DNA from: Henckelia pumila
Taxonomy: Eukaryota > Streptophyta > Magnoliopsida > Lamiales > Gesneriaceae
Direction: 5' to 3'
Assembly (NCBI RefSeq): GCF_033568475.1
Contig: NC_133122.1
Coordinates: 147,512,861 to 147,576,860, forward strand
Length of the DNA: 64,000 nucleotides
The position numbers and the translations under genes are program-made. The notes under the pieces are model-generated. The model made no database searches and was not told the DNA's origin. It worked only from the letters and a program-made list of their open reading frames with translations. This document shows positions 44,949 to 55,702 of this stretch, in pieces; positions within the stretch are counted from its first letter, which is position 1, and the number at the start of each line of letters is the position of its first letter.

Positions 44949-46391
44949 TCAATCATATAACGGATCCTTAACCAAAAGATTCATCTTTTCCTGCAGAAAT
45001 TCAAGTACGTCATTTCTCCCTTCTTTCAAAAGTAGTTGCCTCAGCTTCCCAAAGGTATGCCTACCGGGTCGAAGTCCTCTTTCTATCATTTCTTCCATCA
45101 AAACACATGCTCTAGAGACATCAGCCTTGTTGATGAAGCCGTTAACTAGTGCAGAAAATGTGTGCATGCCTGGAGCAAACTGCTTGTTTTTCATATACCT
45201 CCACACCTTGAGAGCCATCTCAAATTCTTCCCTCTCACAAAACATCTTTATCATCATAGTGTAAGTGTCGGCATCTGGTTCACAGAGTTTGGACAACTTA
45301 CGGAACACCTTAATAGCCTGATCAGATTCCCCGCGATACATCAAACCACTGATGAGAATATTACAAGTCCTTGAATTAGGCCTCACCCCGTTATCATTCA
45401 TCTCAGCCACAACCTTATAGGCATTCTGGAATTTATTTGCTTTACAAAAAGCACTAATTAAGGCATTATATAGTGCCACGTCAGGTTTAGCTCCATTTTT
45501 TTCCATTTGGAAAAAGGTATTTATGGCATCCTCAATTCTATTTTCAATCCCATATGTATGGATTAAAACACTATAAATAAAAGATGTTGGCTGACAACCA
45601 CCAAATTCCATCTCTTCAACAACTTGAACTGCTTCATCAGTCCTTCCTGCTTTGCAAAGAACGTCAACCATGATTCCGTAGGTCACAACATCCGGACGGC
45701 AATGAGCATCAACCATTTCCCTGAAAATTTCCCTAGCTTTAGGCAAATTTGGAGCCCTCCCCCACCCTTCAAGCAAAATGCTGTAAGTTTTTGAGTCAGG
45801 AAGAAATTGATTTTTCATGCCATCAAAAATCTCCTGAGCTTTCCTAACATTCTTTGACTTGCACAAAGCACTCAGCAAACCATTAAACGCAGCCAAATTT
45901 GGAGGCACATTATACTTCTTCATTATGTTAAATGTATAAATAGCCTCATCCACCTTTTGGGCCCTTGCATACCTCCTCATAATAATACAAAAGGTTTCGA
46001 TGTTCAGCATTCCCTTGCTGTTCATGCAGTTTACAAGATCCCACACTATCTCATACTGCCTTATTTTTGCCAAAGACTCTATCATAATATGGTAAGCTCT
46101 AACACTATGATTGTAATTTCGTTGCTTGCCAGCCCACTCGAAGAACCGATGAGCCAGCATGCCAGCATTTTCAAACTTTTCAAGGACCTTTTCTACAATA
46201 TCTTCAGAAACACGGATGCCACTCTGGTTGAGTGAAGTATCAAGCCCTGATTTGGAGCAGGACAAAATAATTTTGCAGACACTCTTTGTTATATCAGCTG
46301 AGTCTTCCTGTACTTCTGTTGAACTATACATTCTGCTAATTACAAGTCCTCCCACGGAACATCTATATCGACAGTGACTTAGCTTGATCAT
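44949..46391 (-). CDS. P-class PPR protein, APPR6/At1g77360-like, mitochondrial (480 aa)
   Basis: One open frame runs from ATG 46391 to TGA 44949-44951. The N-terminus is basic and hydroxylated (MIKLSHCRYRCSVGGLVISR), fitting mitochondrial import. From about residue 95 the protein is a string of 35-residue PPR motifs, for example AFNGLLSALCKSKNVRKAQE, FLPDSKTYSILLEGWGRAPN, VVTYGIMVDVLCKAGRTDEA and ALYNALISAFCKANKFQNAY. The region from HSVRAYHIMIESLAKIRQYE to the end EKMNLLVKDPLYD matches what I recall of Arabidopsis At1g77360 (APPR6) closely, so orthology is likely. No editing-type C-terminal domain is present. It should bind an organellar RNA; the target is not deducible. A 5' untranslated exon seems to end at 46819 (CCAG|GTACC), spliced to 46426 (TTCAG|TTGG). 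Confidence 0.92.
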   Translation of the reverse strand: MIKLSHCRYRCSVGGLVISRMYSSTEVQEDSADITKSVCKIILSCSKSGLDTSLNQSGIRVSEDIVEKVLEKFENAGMLAHRFFEWAGKQRNYNHSVRAYHIMIESLAKIRQYEIVWDLVNCMNSKGMLNIETFCIIMRRYARAQKVDEAIYTFNIMKKYNVPPNLAAFNGLLSALCKSKNVRKAQEIFDGMKNQFLPDSKTYSILLEGWGRAPNLPKAREIFREMVDAHCRPDVVTYGIMVDVLCKAGRTDEAVQVVEEMEFGGCQPTSFIYSVLIHTYGIENRIEDAINTFFQMEKNGAKPDVALYNALISAFCKANKFQNAYKVVAEMNDNGVRPNSRTCNILISGLMYRGESDQAIKVFRKLSKLCEPDADTYTMMIKMFCEREEFEMALKVWRYMKNKQFAPGMHTFSALVNGFINKADVSRACVLMEEMIERGLRPGRHTFGKLRQLLLKEGRNDVLEFLQEKMNLLVKDPLYD

Positions 46392-46426
46392 GATGGAATG
46401 TTGATAAAACTTTAGGGAGTCACCAA

Positions 46427-46818
46427 CTGAAGAATGTGAAGCACCAGATGAATAAATATGAGCACATTATATTCTACTACAAGATTAAACACGGTGAATT
46501 AGATAATCAAGTAACAATTTCTTTTTCTTTTTATGGGATTATGTTGTTTTTTTGTGGGAACCATCATGTAAGCATTTCAACAAGCTCATGGCACACAAAA
46601 TGAATATGGGCATCTCTATTCTAACTTCCGAGATTCCTGTACGAGATAAAGATTCTTATTAATGCATACATCCGAACTTGTGTATCTCTGCCAATTTTCA
46701 GTAAATTACAATTCACGCGAGATCAGAGCTTATCCAGAAAATCCAAGTCCTAATTCCACTTACATAAAACACAAGCAGACAAATACGCGGCTGAAACACA
46801 GAAACATTGAAAAGGTAC
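46427..46818 (-). other. probable intron in the 5' leader of the PPR gene
   Basis: On the - strand, leader-like sequence from about 46940 ends CTCCAG at 46819 followed by GTACCTTTTC. A CATTCTTCAG acceptor ends at 46427, 35 bases before the ATG. The placement is inferred from splice consensus only. Confidence 0.4.
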
Positions 46819-46949
46819 CTGGAGACCAATTGAACAAACGCCAAGAAATGATGTCGGATCGCCGCAAAGGTGGGTGCCGAGGTTGTGGGCTGGTTTATGT
46901 TTGTGCGTTGGAACGAACCTGGACAAAGGAAGTGAATTTTGTTTTTTAA

Positions 46950-47414
46950 CAAAATAACAAAAAAAAAAAAAAAAATTTAAAAGTTAACAAAATAACATTT
47001 AAATTGATTTTTTTTTGGTATTTTTTACTTTTTAGAAATTTAATATGTCACAAATTTTAAAATATTTTAATCACATTTTAATTTTAGAAATTAATAATAA
47101 TAATAATCTCTATATCTAGAGTCTCTACTATTTTATAATAGATTATGGTACTAAAAAAACTGTTTTTGATATGCTTGGACACACCAAAATTTGTTTCCAA
47201 ATTTGCCTTCTCTTTTACAAATTTTTTCAATCGAGAATTCATTGTGCATTGTTTGAAAAAACTTCTATATTTGAAAATTTTTTGAAAGAAAAAAAAAAAC
47301 CACTACAACAGAAAGAAAAAAGAAAACCGCTACAACAGTATGTTTTACAATAGTTTCATCACGTCTGAAATCTCACAAAAAAATAAATTTCAATGATACC
47401 AATAAAACAGTTTT
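46950..47414. other. AT-rich intergenic DNA
   Basis: Poly-A and A/T-rich stretches with no supportable gene. It borders the fold-back MITE that was hit by the TR-GAG element. Confidence 0.45.
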
Positions 47415-47549
47415 GTTATGATACCCACTTTCCGTGCCCACCACCATGCCTACCTATGAGGTGGCACTCATCCATTGGATGAACCATTTGTATATGATTC
47501 ATCTCATCCATTGGATGATTGCCACCTCATAGGTGGGCATGGAGGTGGG
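47415..47549. mobile_element. fold-back MITE, left portion (interrupted by the TR-GAG element)
   Basis: Arms CCCACCACCATGCC..CACTCATCCATTGGATGA (47437-47482) and TCATCCATTGGATGATTGCC..GGAGGTGGG (47502-47549) form a long imperfect hairpin. The right end resumes after the TR-GAG element as GTGGGCAACATAGCATAAC (53351-53369), whose complement GTTATGCTATG matches the start GTTATGATA at 47415. No clear target duplication for the MITE was found. Confidence 0.7.
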
Positions 47550-49124
47550 TGACCGACGATTTCGGTTGGCAAAAATTCTAGCAAGTGAACTAGGTCAAGT
47601 TATAATATAGTTGGACAGAGTCCAAGTCGATCCCACAGAGACTAACGTTTAAATACTAAGATATAGACTATTCAAATTAATCTAGGCTAATTAAACTAAA
47701 TGATTTTTATAAATTATTAAACTAATAAAAATGAACTAAATTATTCTAAAGCAAAAGTTTAAATTAAATTAAAAGAGCAGAAAAGCTTTAAGACTGATTC
47801 AAATTTTAGGAAAACGACCAGGAACACACAACGGTACTAGACATCGATAATTGCCACGTATTGGATTTAATCAAACAAAAATCATTTATATTCACGACGA
47901 AATTCCCTAGAATAATTATTAATCTATTTCTAGAATTAATAACCCTATTTTCATTTAACAGTTTAATTATTTCTAATTGAATTTAATTAAACAAAAACGC
48001 ATTCACGAGTTATGGAATTTCAGCTTTCGCCTAAAATCGCACATTGAAACCGAATACTATTTCTAGTCGGTTTAACCATGTGTTGATCAATATTTTTGAA
48101 GCTAATTTCAATCTTTTCTTTTTCAAGTCCAGATCGAACGACAGACAAGCAATTAATTGGCCAGATTAAAAGCAAAAATTATGCACAAACATTAATCAAT
48201 AAATATTCCATAAATCAAAATTCAATCTATCTGTTCCATGAACAAAAATCAATAGTCTGGCCCAATTGTGGCCCCGGTCAAAAGACGACTACTCCATAAT
48301 AATAAAATCAAACAAAAGTTTCATGTTTGAATTCATAATAAAATAAAACAGAAAAAGAGGAAAAGAAAATTCTCAGCAATAGTGCCGAATCTTGCTTGCG
48401 TTGCGCGTTTCTTCTCTTCCAAGATCTCAGCCGCCAAATCCCGAAAATCTCGCCAAAGTTTATCAGTCAAAAATCAGAAGTTCCAAAGGTCCTCTCCAAT
48501 TAGGGCTTTATTCCCTTTTATACCTCCTTTATTTTCGTCCAAAATAATGTCTAATATTGCCCAAAATAATCAGAATTCCAAAAATCCCAAATTCTGCACG
48601 AATTATTTTTTTCCATATTTGCAGTGTACACGGACTCCGGACATGGTCCGTGCCTAGGTCCGTGTATTAAAAATTCCAGCCCAAACATTTTACGAAGCCA
48701 CACGGACCCTCTTCCAGAAGGTGCACGGGGTCCGTGCTATTTTCTGTGACGAACATCTCAAAAGCCGATGGTACACGAACCCTTTTCCAGATTGTGCACG
48801 GGGACCGTGTATTATTTTTCTTCCAATGTCTTTTGCTTCGAACAGGCACGGACCCTCCTCCAGACGATGCATGGGGTCCGTGTATTTTTCCTTCCTTCAA
48901 TTCTCTTAGCTACATAAGATTTTTCCGTGTTCTCCGGCCAAGTTCCAACGTGACATTGAATTGTTTGACTTTTTCTTCAATATTAAGTTCTTCTCAAATC
49001 TTAGTCAAACCTACAAACATAGAAAATATGACGATTTATGCACAAAACTCGGAATATAAATGCCAAATAAGCACGAATACGACAAAATAAAGTGCCAAAT
49101 AAGCTATAAAATTCGTGCTTATCA
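47550..49124 (-). repeat. 3' LTR of the TR-GAG element
   Basis: 1575 bp, TG..CA. It contains four hairpin modules at 48626-48882. Open frames such as that at 48382-48657 also exist in the other LTR (52608-52883) and are not genes. Confidence 0.92.
48626..48882. repeat. four hairpin modules in the TR-GAG 3' LTR
   Basis: The clearest is CACGGACCC (48701-48709) paired with GGGTCCGTG (48728-48736). Variants lie at 48626-48662, 48772-48810 and 48845-48882, each with CTTCCAGA-type loop sequence in the last three. Several arms have mismatches compared with the other LTR. Confidence 0.85.
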
Positions 49125-49142
49125 AATCTCCCACACTTAACT
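49125..49142 (-). other. polypurine tract of the TR-GAG element
   Basis: On the - strand AAGTGTGGGAGATT runs to the LTR start. It is preceded by TTCGAGGACGAACAAAAG, a common feature of this kind of plant element. Confidence 0.7.
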
Positions 49143-50785
49143 TTTGTTCGTCCTCGAACAAATCAGAAGAAATTAGATATGAGAAATATCGACACAGAGT
49201 GGCACAATCAAAATCTTTCAATCTACCAAATCTCGTCACACCCAATCAAAAGCTCATACGTCGAAAATCACAAGCCTCGCTTTCATCACAATTCAAAACT
49301 CGAACACTACCCAAAAAAGATCAACAGAATGAGACGTGTGTAGTGTGAGTGTCAGAACTTATACTCCCCAAAAGTTTTTCGGTTTAAAGATCTCTCATGT
49401 TTATTCACCAACCAATATTTTTTTTTCTTTTTCTCGCCCCATATGCTTATCTTTCATATCCCTCTCTACTAAATGTGGAACAATTATGACTCGGTCAATA
49501 GGTCTCTTAAGCTTATAACGTCAGGTCACGGTTCACGGATACAATAAAGGATAGGAAAACAAAAATGAGAGACAACAAACAAATTGTCATTTAGCGCAAT
49601 TAAAAAGCTCCATTCCCCATCTATTATTGAATTTCATCACTTTCTTTTGATTCATCAATACAACCCATTCTCTTCTTCTTTTTCCTCATTTTCTTTTCAA
49701 TACCCCTTGAATTTTTTTTTTCGAGTACTCTTCTTTTCTTTTTCATCATTTTTTTTTCAAATCAACCCTTTCTTTCATTCAAAAATAATTCACCAACTCC
49801 TTCAAATATTTTTTCTGTGAATCCTTGGAATTTTTGTATATGTAAAAGTGCCAAAAGGGTTTGTTTCTCTCAAAACTTAGGTAGGAAAAATAGTGTATGG
49901 TTAAAAATCAGGTGGTTAATGTAGGACAGAAGAGATGACGAATGGGGTCTAATTGCGTGCCATTGGCACACACCATTAGATTTTTATCAGGCTCAATGGG
50001 GTTAATAGGGACAAAAGTGATTTCTCAGGTAGGCTTGAAAGGCTCAAACGGTCCAAAGATCGCCTAAATCATCCCTAAGTCATAATCATTCAAATTTTCG
50101 CTTCGAGGGCTAATCAGACAAGTTTTAGGGATAACAACAGCTTCGAAAACTCTCCATTTTTTTTTCATGAGATCACCTCTTACCAATTCACAATTAACTT
50201 GCATAAGTCTGACAAAAGTGCATGAAGGATGTCTCATAAAGTCAATGCAAAACTAGTTCATATCAAAGTCTCTCCTTGCAACTACAGCTAATCTCATTTA
50301 GTTCTAGGCACAAAACAATTTCTCAGGCGATCAAAAATCTAGAAAACTAATTGGTATGTCATGTAAACCACAAGCGATCATCTCTTTTTATTTTGAAAAT
50401 TTTTGCTAAGTGATGTAAAACATAGTGTAATGAACGACCTACCCTCACACTTAGAATGCGACACTATCCTCAGTGTTAAATGCTCAAAAAAAAAAAGAGG
50501 AAAATAACAATAACAAAGACACTTCCCTGGTTTTTTATTCATCCTCTTCCTTCTTGACAGTATCCGCTGGGACGGTATCAGCAGTCTAGATTTATCGGCG
50601 GGCACGGCAAACTAGCATGGAAAAGAAACAAAAATCAAATAAAAACAAAACAAAAACAAAATAAAAAGCAAAAACAAAAACACTGTGTTGCCTCCCAGTC
50701 AGCGCTAAATTTATAGTCTATAGCCCGACTATGCAGAAACCACCATCAAAGAGCGGTTGCCGCCCATAGTAAGAATCATACAACT
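49143..50785. other. non-coding internal region of the TR-GAG element
   Basis: AT- and pyrimidine-rich sequence between the gag frame and the polypurine tract. Short frames rich in Ser, Phe and Lys are low-complexity artefacts. No pol domain could be recognised in any frame. Confidence 0.7.
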
Positions 50786-51637
50786 CTACGTATGGGTCTG
50801 ATTTTCTTCGCCCTCAAGCTTGGCGTGATATATACTTTGTAAGCTCGTCGGTCCAACAACACTTGGTCTAAAATTTTTCTTTTGGAAGGAGACTCCGAAT
50901 CTAGGCTGAAGCTTATAGAGGATGGAATATGCTGGAGGTGGCGTCAATGGCAAGAAAGAATCTTCTAACGGTGTACATGGAACGACCATTGACGAGGTAA
51001 AATATGTAGCCTTGTATGTTTCTTCCTCCTCCAAGTCCACTATTGGCTCTTCTTCACAAGACAATTCCTCAAAAATTATTCCTTCATGCACTGGATCAGT
51101 TACTCCACTCTCTTGGCAGATCTCCAAATTTGGTTCTCTAAGAAGCGCAATCTGTTCATCCAAAAGACCCCAAGACTTGATACGGCTTTCTAAAAATTGA
51201 TTTGTCTCTGTCTGTTGCCGCAAAAGATTCTCCAACTGAGCCACATGATCCTCAAAATACCCTACACACTCTTCTTGACGCTCCGGTGGTTGGTTCGAAA
51301 ATTTTTTAGAGTCGATATCTGGAGGATATTGGTGACTCCAACCCTGCAGTGAAGGATCACAATGCCAATGATAGTCGAAATCTGCCATATCATTTATCAA
51401 GTGCATCGCACTGTTTTCATCTCTGCTGAACAAGTGACTGCCAGTGGCCAAAGCTCCATAATCTACCCAACGTCTTGTTAGCTCATCCAAACCACCATAA
51501 AAAATTTGAACTAAAGTGTAGTTCGAAAAATCATGACCTCTAAACCTGTTAGCCAAATCATTGAATCTCCCCCAAGCAGCATAGAAGGGCTCCGAGTATT
51601 GTTGACCAAACCTTGTGAACACCTGTCGATGATCCAT
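50786..51637 (-). CDS. gag-like protein of the TR-GAG element, 283 aa
   Basis: The first ATG in the frame is at 51637 (MDHRQVFTRFGQQYSEPFYA) and the stop is at 50786-50788. The segment EPFYAAWGRFNDLANRFRGH followed by QIFYGGLDELTRRWVD matches the retrotransposon gag capsid core of Athila/Tat-like gypsy elements (family resemblance from memory). A heptad-rich stretch, YFEDHVAQLENLLRQQTETN, looks coiled-coil, and the C-terminal half is acidic (FEELSCEEEPIVDLEEEE). No zinc knuckle is seen. The intact frame suggests selection or youth. Gag would assemble the particle, with polymerase supplied in trans. Confidence 0.75.
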   Translation of the reverse strand: MDHRQVFTRFGQQYSEPFYAAWGRFNDLANRFRGHDFSNYTLVQIFYGGLDELTRRWVDYGALATGSHLFSRDENSAMHLINDMADFDYHWHCDPSLQGWSHQYPPDIDSKKFSNQPPERQEECVGYFEDHVAQLENLLRQQTETNQFLESRIKSWGLLDEQIALLREPNLEICQESGVTDPVHEGIIFEELSCEEEPIVDLEEEETYKATYFTSSMVVPCTPLEDSFLPLTPPPAYSILYKLQPRFGVSFQKKNFRPSVVGPTSLQSIYHAKLEGEENQTHT

Positions 51638-51746
51638 CTCCAAGTACCTCACAAGTAAGAAAAAAAATAAATAATAATTAAAAATAAAAAAAATGCAAGA
51701 AAAAAAATGTTAGTCTCAAGTAAATAATCTATCCTAATATTAACTG

Positions 51747-51775
51747 AACAGTCCCCGGCAAATTCGCCAAAAACT
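51747..51775 (-). other. primer binding site of the TR-GAG element
   Basis: On the - strand TTTTTGGCGAATTTGCCGGG follows the 5' LTR. It resembles the TGGCGCCGTTGCCGGGGA context found after LTRs of Athila/Tat and TR-GAG elements. Confidence 0.65.
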
Positions 51776-53350
51776 TGACCGACGATTTCGGTTGAGAAAA
51801 ATTCTAGCAAGTGAACTAGGTCAAGTTATAATATAGTTGGACAGAGTCCAAGTCGATCCCACAGAGACTAACGTTTAAATACTAAGATATAGACTATTCA
51901 AATTAATCTAGGCTAATTAAACTAAAGGATTTTTATAAATTATTAAACTAATGAAAATGAACTAAATTATTCTAAAGCAGAAGTTTAAATTAAATTAAAA
52001 GAGTAGAAAAGCTTTAAGACTGATTCAAATTTTAGAAAAACGACCAGGAACACACAACGGTACCAGACATCGATAATTGCCACGCATTGGATTTAATCAA
52101 ACAAAAATCATTTATATTCACGACGAAATTCCCTAGAATAATTATTAATCTATTTCTAGAATTAATAACCCTATTTTCATTTAACATTCCAATTATTTTT
52201 AATTGAATTTAATTAAACAAAAACGCATTCACGAGTTACGGAATTTCAGCTTTCGCCTAAAATCGCACACTGAAACCGAATACTATTTCTAGTCGGTTTA
52301 ACCATGTGTTGATCAATATTTTTGAAGCTAATTTCAATCTTTTCTTTTTTAAGTCCAGATCGAACGACAGACAAGCAATTAATTGGCCAGATTAAAAGCA
52401 AGAATTATGCACAAACATTAATCAATAAATATTCCATAAATCAAAATTCAATCAATCCGTTCCATGAACAAAAATCAATAGTCTGGCCCTATTGTGGCCC
52501 CGGTCAAAATACGACTACTCCATAATAATAAAATCAAACAAAAGTTTCATGTTTGAATTCATAATAAAATAAAACAGAAAAAGAGGAAAAGAAAATTCTC
52601 AGCAATAGTGCCGAATCTTGCTTGCGTTGCGCGTTTCTTCTCTTCCAAGCTCTCAGCCGTCAAATCCCGAAAATTTCTCCAAAGTTTATCAGTCAAAAAT
52701 CAGAAGTTCCAAAGGTCCTCTCCAATTAGGGCTTTATTCCCTTTTATACCTCCTTTATTTTCGTCCAAAATAATGTCTAATATTGCCCAAAATAATCAGA
52801 ATTCCAAAAATCCCAAATTCTGCACGAATTATTTTTTTTCATATTTTCAGTGTACACGGACCCCGGACATGGTCCGTGCCTAGGTCCGTGTATTAAAAAT
52901 TCCAGCCCAAACATTTTACGAAGCCACACGGACCCTCTTCCAGAAGTTGCACGGGGTCCGTGCTATTTTCTGTGACGAACATCTCAAAAGCCGATGGTAC
53001 ACGGACCCTTTTCCAGATTGTGCACGGGGTCCGTGTATTATTTTTCTTCCAATGTCTTTTGCTTCGAACAGGCACGGACCCTCTTCCAGACGATGCACGG
53101 GGTCCGTGTATTTTTCCTTCCTTCAATTCTCTTAGCTACTTAAGATTTTTTCGTGTTCTCCGGCCAAGTTCTAACGTGACATTGAATTGTTTGACTTTTT
53201 CTTCAATATTCAGTTTTTCTCAAATCTTAGTCAAACCTACAAACATAAAAAATATGACGATTTATGCACAAAACTCGGAATATAAATGCCAAATAAACAC
53301 GAATACGACAAAATAAAGTGCCAAATAAACTATAAAATTTGTGATTATCA
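51776..53350 (-). repeat. 5' LTR of the TR-GAG element
   Basis: 1575 bp, same length as the other LTR. Its four hairpin modules (about 52853-53108) have better matched arms, with CACGGACCC and GGGTCCGTG intact in the last three, so it may be nearer the ancestral state. Confidence 0.92.
52853..53108. repeat. four hairpin modules in the TR-GAG 5' LTR
   Basis: Modules near 52853-52890, 52926-52963, 52999-53037 and 53071-53108. The last three have arms CACGGACCC/GGGTCCGTG around a (T/C)TTCCAGA loop, spaced about 72 bp apart. Confidence 0.85.
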
Positions 53351-53369
53351 GTGGGCAACATAGCATAAC

Positions 53370-54431
53370 TCACCAATAAGATATATCAAATTTAATTATG
53401 TTTCTTCTCATCTTTACATAGATTAAATAAATAGATTAATATCAATTTATTCATTTATTATATTACACGTAATCAATATGTACATCTTATATATTATGAT
53501 ACACACGCAACACGTGTGCATCGGTAACTAATAATCACGTCACAAAAAAATAAAAAATAAAAGTTGTTTCCCGATTAAAAAAATAATAAAATAATTTTGT
53601 CGTCGTAAGAAGGAAAATAGAAAAAAATTAGTTAACAAAATAGCAAATGTTAATCAATCGTATAATAAAAAAAATCAAACCAAACTCTATATGTTTTATC
53701 ACATGATTTCATTTATACAATCATAAAAACTCTTGTGAGTCGATCTCACCACTTAGTTTAATGAGACGAATGTCGATTTGAGTAATTTTTTTCAAAAATA
53801 TTATTTTTATATGAAAAATATTTCTTTTTATTATAAATATAGGTAAAATTCACTCATCTTAGAGATAAAATTTGTTAGACTATCGTACAAGAAACCTACT
53901 TTTATCTATATATTTTAAATTTTTATTATTCCTGATATATCATCTAAATTATTCGATCATTCAAATATAACCTTAAGCATTGTTCAAGTGTGTATGAGAT
54001 GTTATCACAACGGAAGTTTGACAAATCTAGTATTCCAATTTTAATTCGAAAATATGAGTTCATATATTTTTAAAGATTTCATGTGTTCAGTTTAATTTTG
54101 ATTCTTAAATTTAGCACTAGACTATTACTAAGTTCTAACATGAACTCAATCATTGTGCACTAGACTTTAGGTTGCATCTCTTTTTTCATTCATCTCAATT
54201 ATGTAGTTCAGATTTCATATTTAATATTTTTTTTTGGTACTATTTTACAAATTTATCTCAATTAAATTAATAACAGTAATTATTTGAATTATTTTTTATC
54301 ATATTAAAATCATCATCAAATAAAGACAAAATGAGAAAATGTTTTATAAACTTTATCCCTTCAAATTTTTTTCTTAATATGTGTAAAGCACGAATAAATG
54401 AGACAGGAAGGTGGAAAAAAGAGGGGAGGAC
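53370..54431. other. AT-rich intergenic DNA
   Basis: No gene, RNA or clear terminal repeats. Contains short homopolymer and AT tracts only. Confidence 0.45.
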
Positions 54432-54516
54432 CTATGCCACACTGGGTGTCCTTCACCCAATGTAGCATCTGCCCTTCATTGGTCCGGGACCCACACCAAC
54501 ACCCGATGTAGCATAG
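54432..54516. repeat. short fold-back element
   Basis: CTATGCCACACTGGGTGT at 54432 is nearly the complement of ACACCCGATGTAGCATAG ending at 54516. An inner CCCAATGTAGCAT repeats the theme. Its end sequence resembles that of the MITE at 55703-55977. Confidence 0.6.
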
Positions 54517-54706
54517 CCCGAGCCAAAAAAGAGACAGTAAACCGTACTGCTTTTAAATAAGACAGTAAACTGTACTGCATTTAGTACACATCAATTTGAA
54601 ATTAATGATATTATGAATGCGTCGCATTTAAACTTGTAAATATGAATCTCATTACCACAATTCATACCGTGGATTTCAGAGTAATTTTGCTCAAAGTTCT
54701 TTCGGA

Positions 54707-55305
54707 CAGTGTTTTCATAATCGGACCGGTGATCGAACCGGTCTATCTAAAAAAAATGGTTCAACCAATCGGATCGTTTTAACCGGACGATCGAACCGGA
54801 AAACCGTTTATATAATATAATCTAATAAATAATATATTTTGAATTTTAAAAACTCAAAAATATATATAAATAGACAAAAAATATATATATTTGTCATAGT
54901 TTGAAAGCTAAATAAATATGTAAATATATTCAAAATGTCAATTATACTTCTAAATTATTTAAATAATTAATTATTTAATTTTTAAAAAATTAATAATTAT
55001 TAAAATAATTTTTTAATGAAGTAAAAATTCCAAATAATCATGTATATATATATAAATATATTAAATTTAAAGTTTTTAAAATAAAAAAAATTCAAATTTT
55101 CAAAAAAAAAAAATAAAAAAATTGAAAAACCGGTTGAACCGGTTTAACTGGTTGAACCGGTTTTCCGGTTATTGACCGGTCCAACCGGTTCTTGACCGGT
55201 TCTGACCGGTTGGACCGGTTTTCCGATTTCCGGTGAAGTTTTGGACCGGACCGACGACCGGTTCCCGGTTGAACCGGCCGGTCCAGTCCGGTTTTAATAA
55301 CATTG
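54707..55305. mobile_element. hAT-like MITE packed with ACCGGTT motifs, 599 bp
   Basis: Ends CAGTGTTTTCATAATCGGAC and, complemented, CAATGTTATTAAAACCGGAC are imperfect inverted repeats. Flanking octamers CTTTCGGA (54699-54706) and CTTCCGAA (55306-55313) match in 6 of 8 positions, fitting an old hAT duplication. Many GAACCGGT/ACCGGTT palindromes crowd both ends around a very AT-rich centre. Confidence 0.65.
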
Positions 55306-55702
55306 CTTCCGAAAGTTCTCTCAGTACTATATTATTTTTATTTTGGCTTGTTTATCTATATAGTAACGAATAACGTTAAGATACACACTATATTCCCAGT
55401 AATATTGCTCAAATTCTAGTATTTCCTCAAGTACCCCATTTTTACATTATTTTATTTTTATAAGAAAAATATAATAATAAAATAATACAAAGTCGGATGG
55501 ATGGAAAAATTCACTAATTAATATTGCTTGTGGTGAAAAAAAATTATCCAAAACCCAACGGTTTCCACGTGTACTAATTTGGACATGTGTCTCACTCAAA
55601 TATACGTCAGTATCGAAAATCTGCACGGTGTCGTCAATATATGAATATGAGTACAGCAACTCCCCTTAGAAATCCAGGTAGTGGTTTTGTTGAGTTTTAG
55701 TA

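Larger units (their letters stand above)
47550..53350 (-). mobile_element. TR-GAG type non-autonomous LTR retrotransposon
   Basis: Two LTRs of exactly 1575 bp (47550-49124 and 51776-53350) are flanked by a perfect GTGGG duplication (47545-47549 and 53351-53355). In - orientation each LTR begins TGATAA and ends GTCGGTCA. The internal part is only about 2.65 kb. It holds a primer site, one gag-like frame and a polypurine tract, with no protease, reverse transcriptase, RNase H or integrase. That composition defines terminal-repeat-with-gag elements, which depend on enzymes from another element. Equal LTR length and few differences mean a young insertion. Confidence 0.92.

Noticed and set aside
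48382-49090. Open frames inside the TR-GAG LTRs (and their twins at 52608-53316)
   Set aside because: They occur at the same place in both LTRs, differ by frame and show no protein family. They are by-products of repeat sequence.
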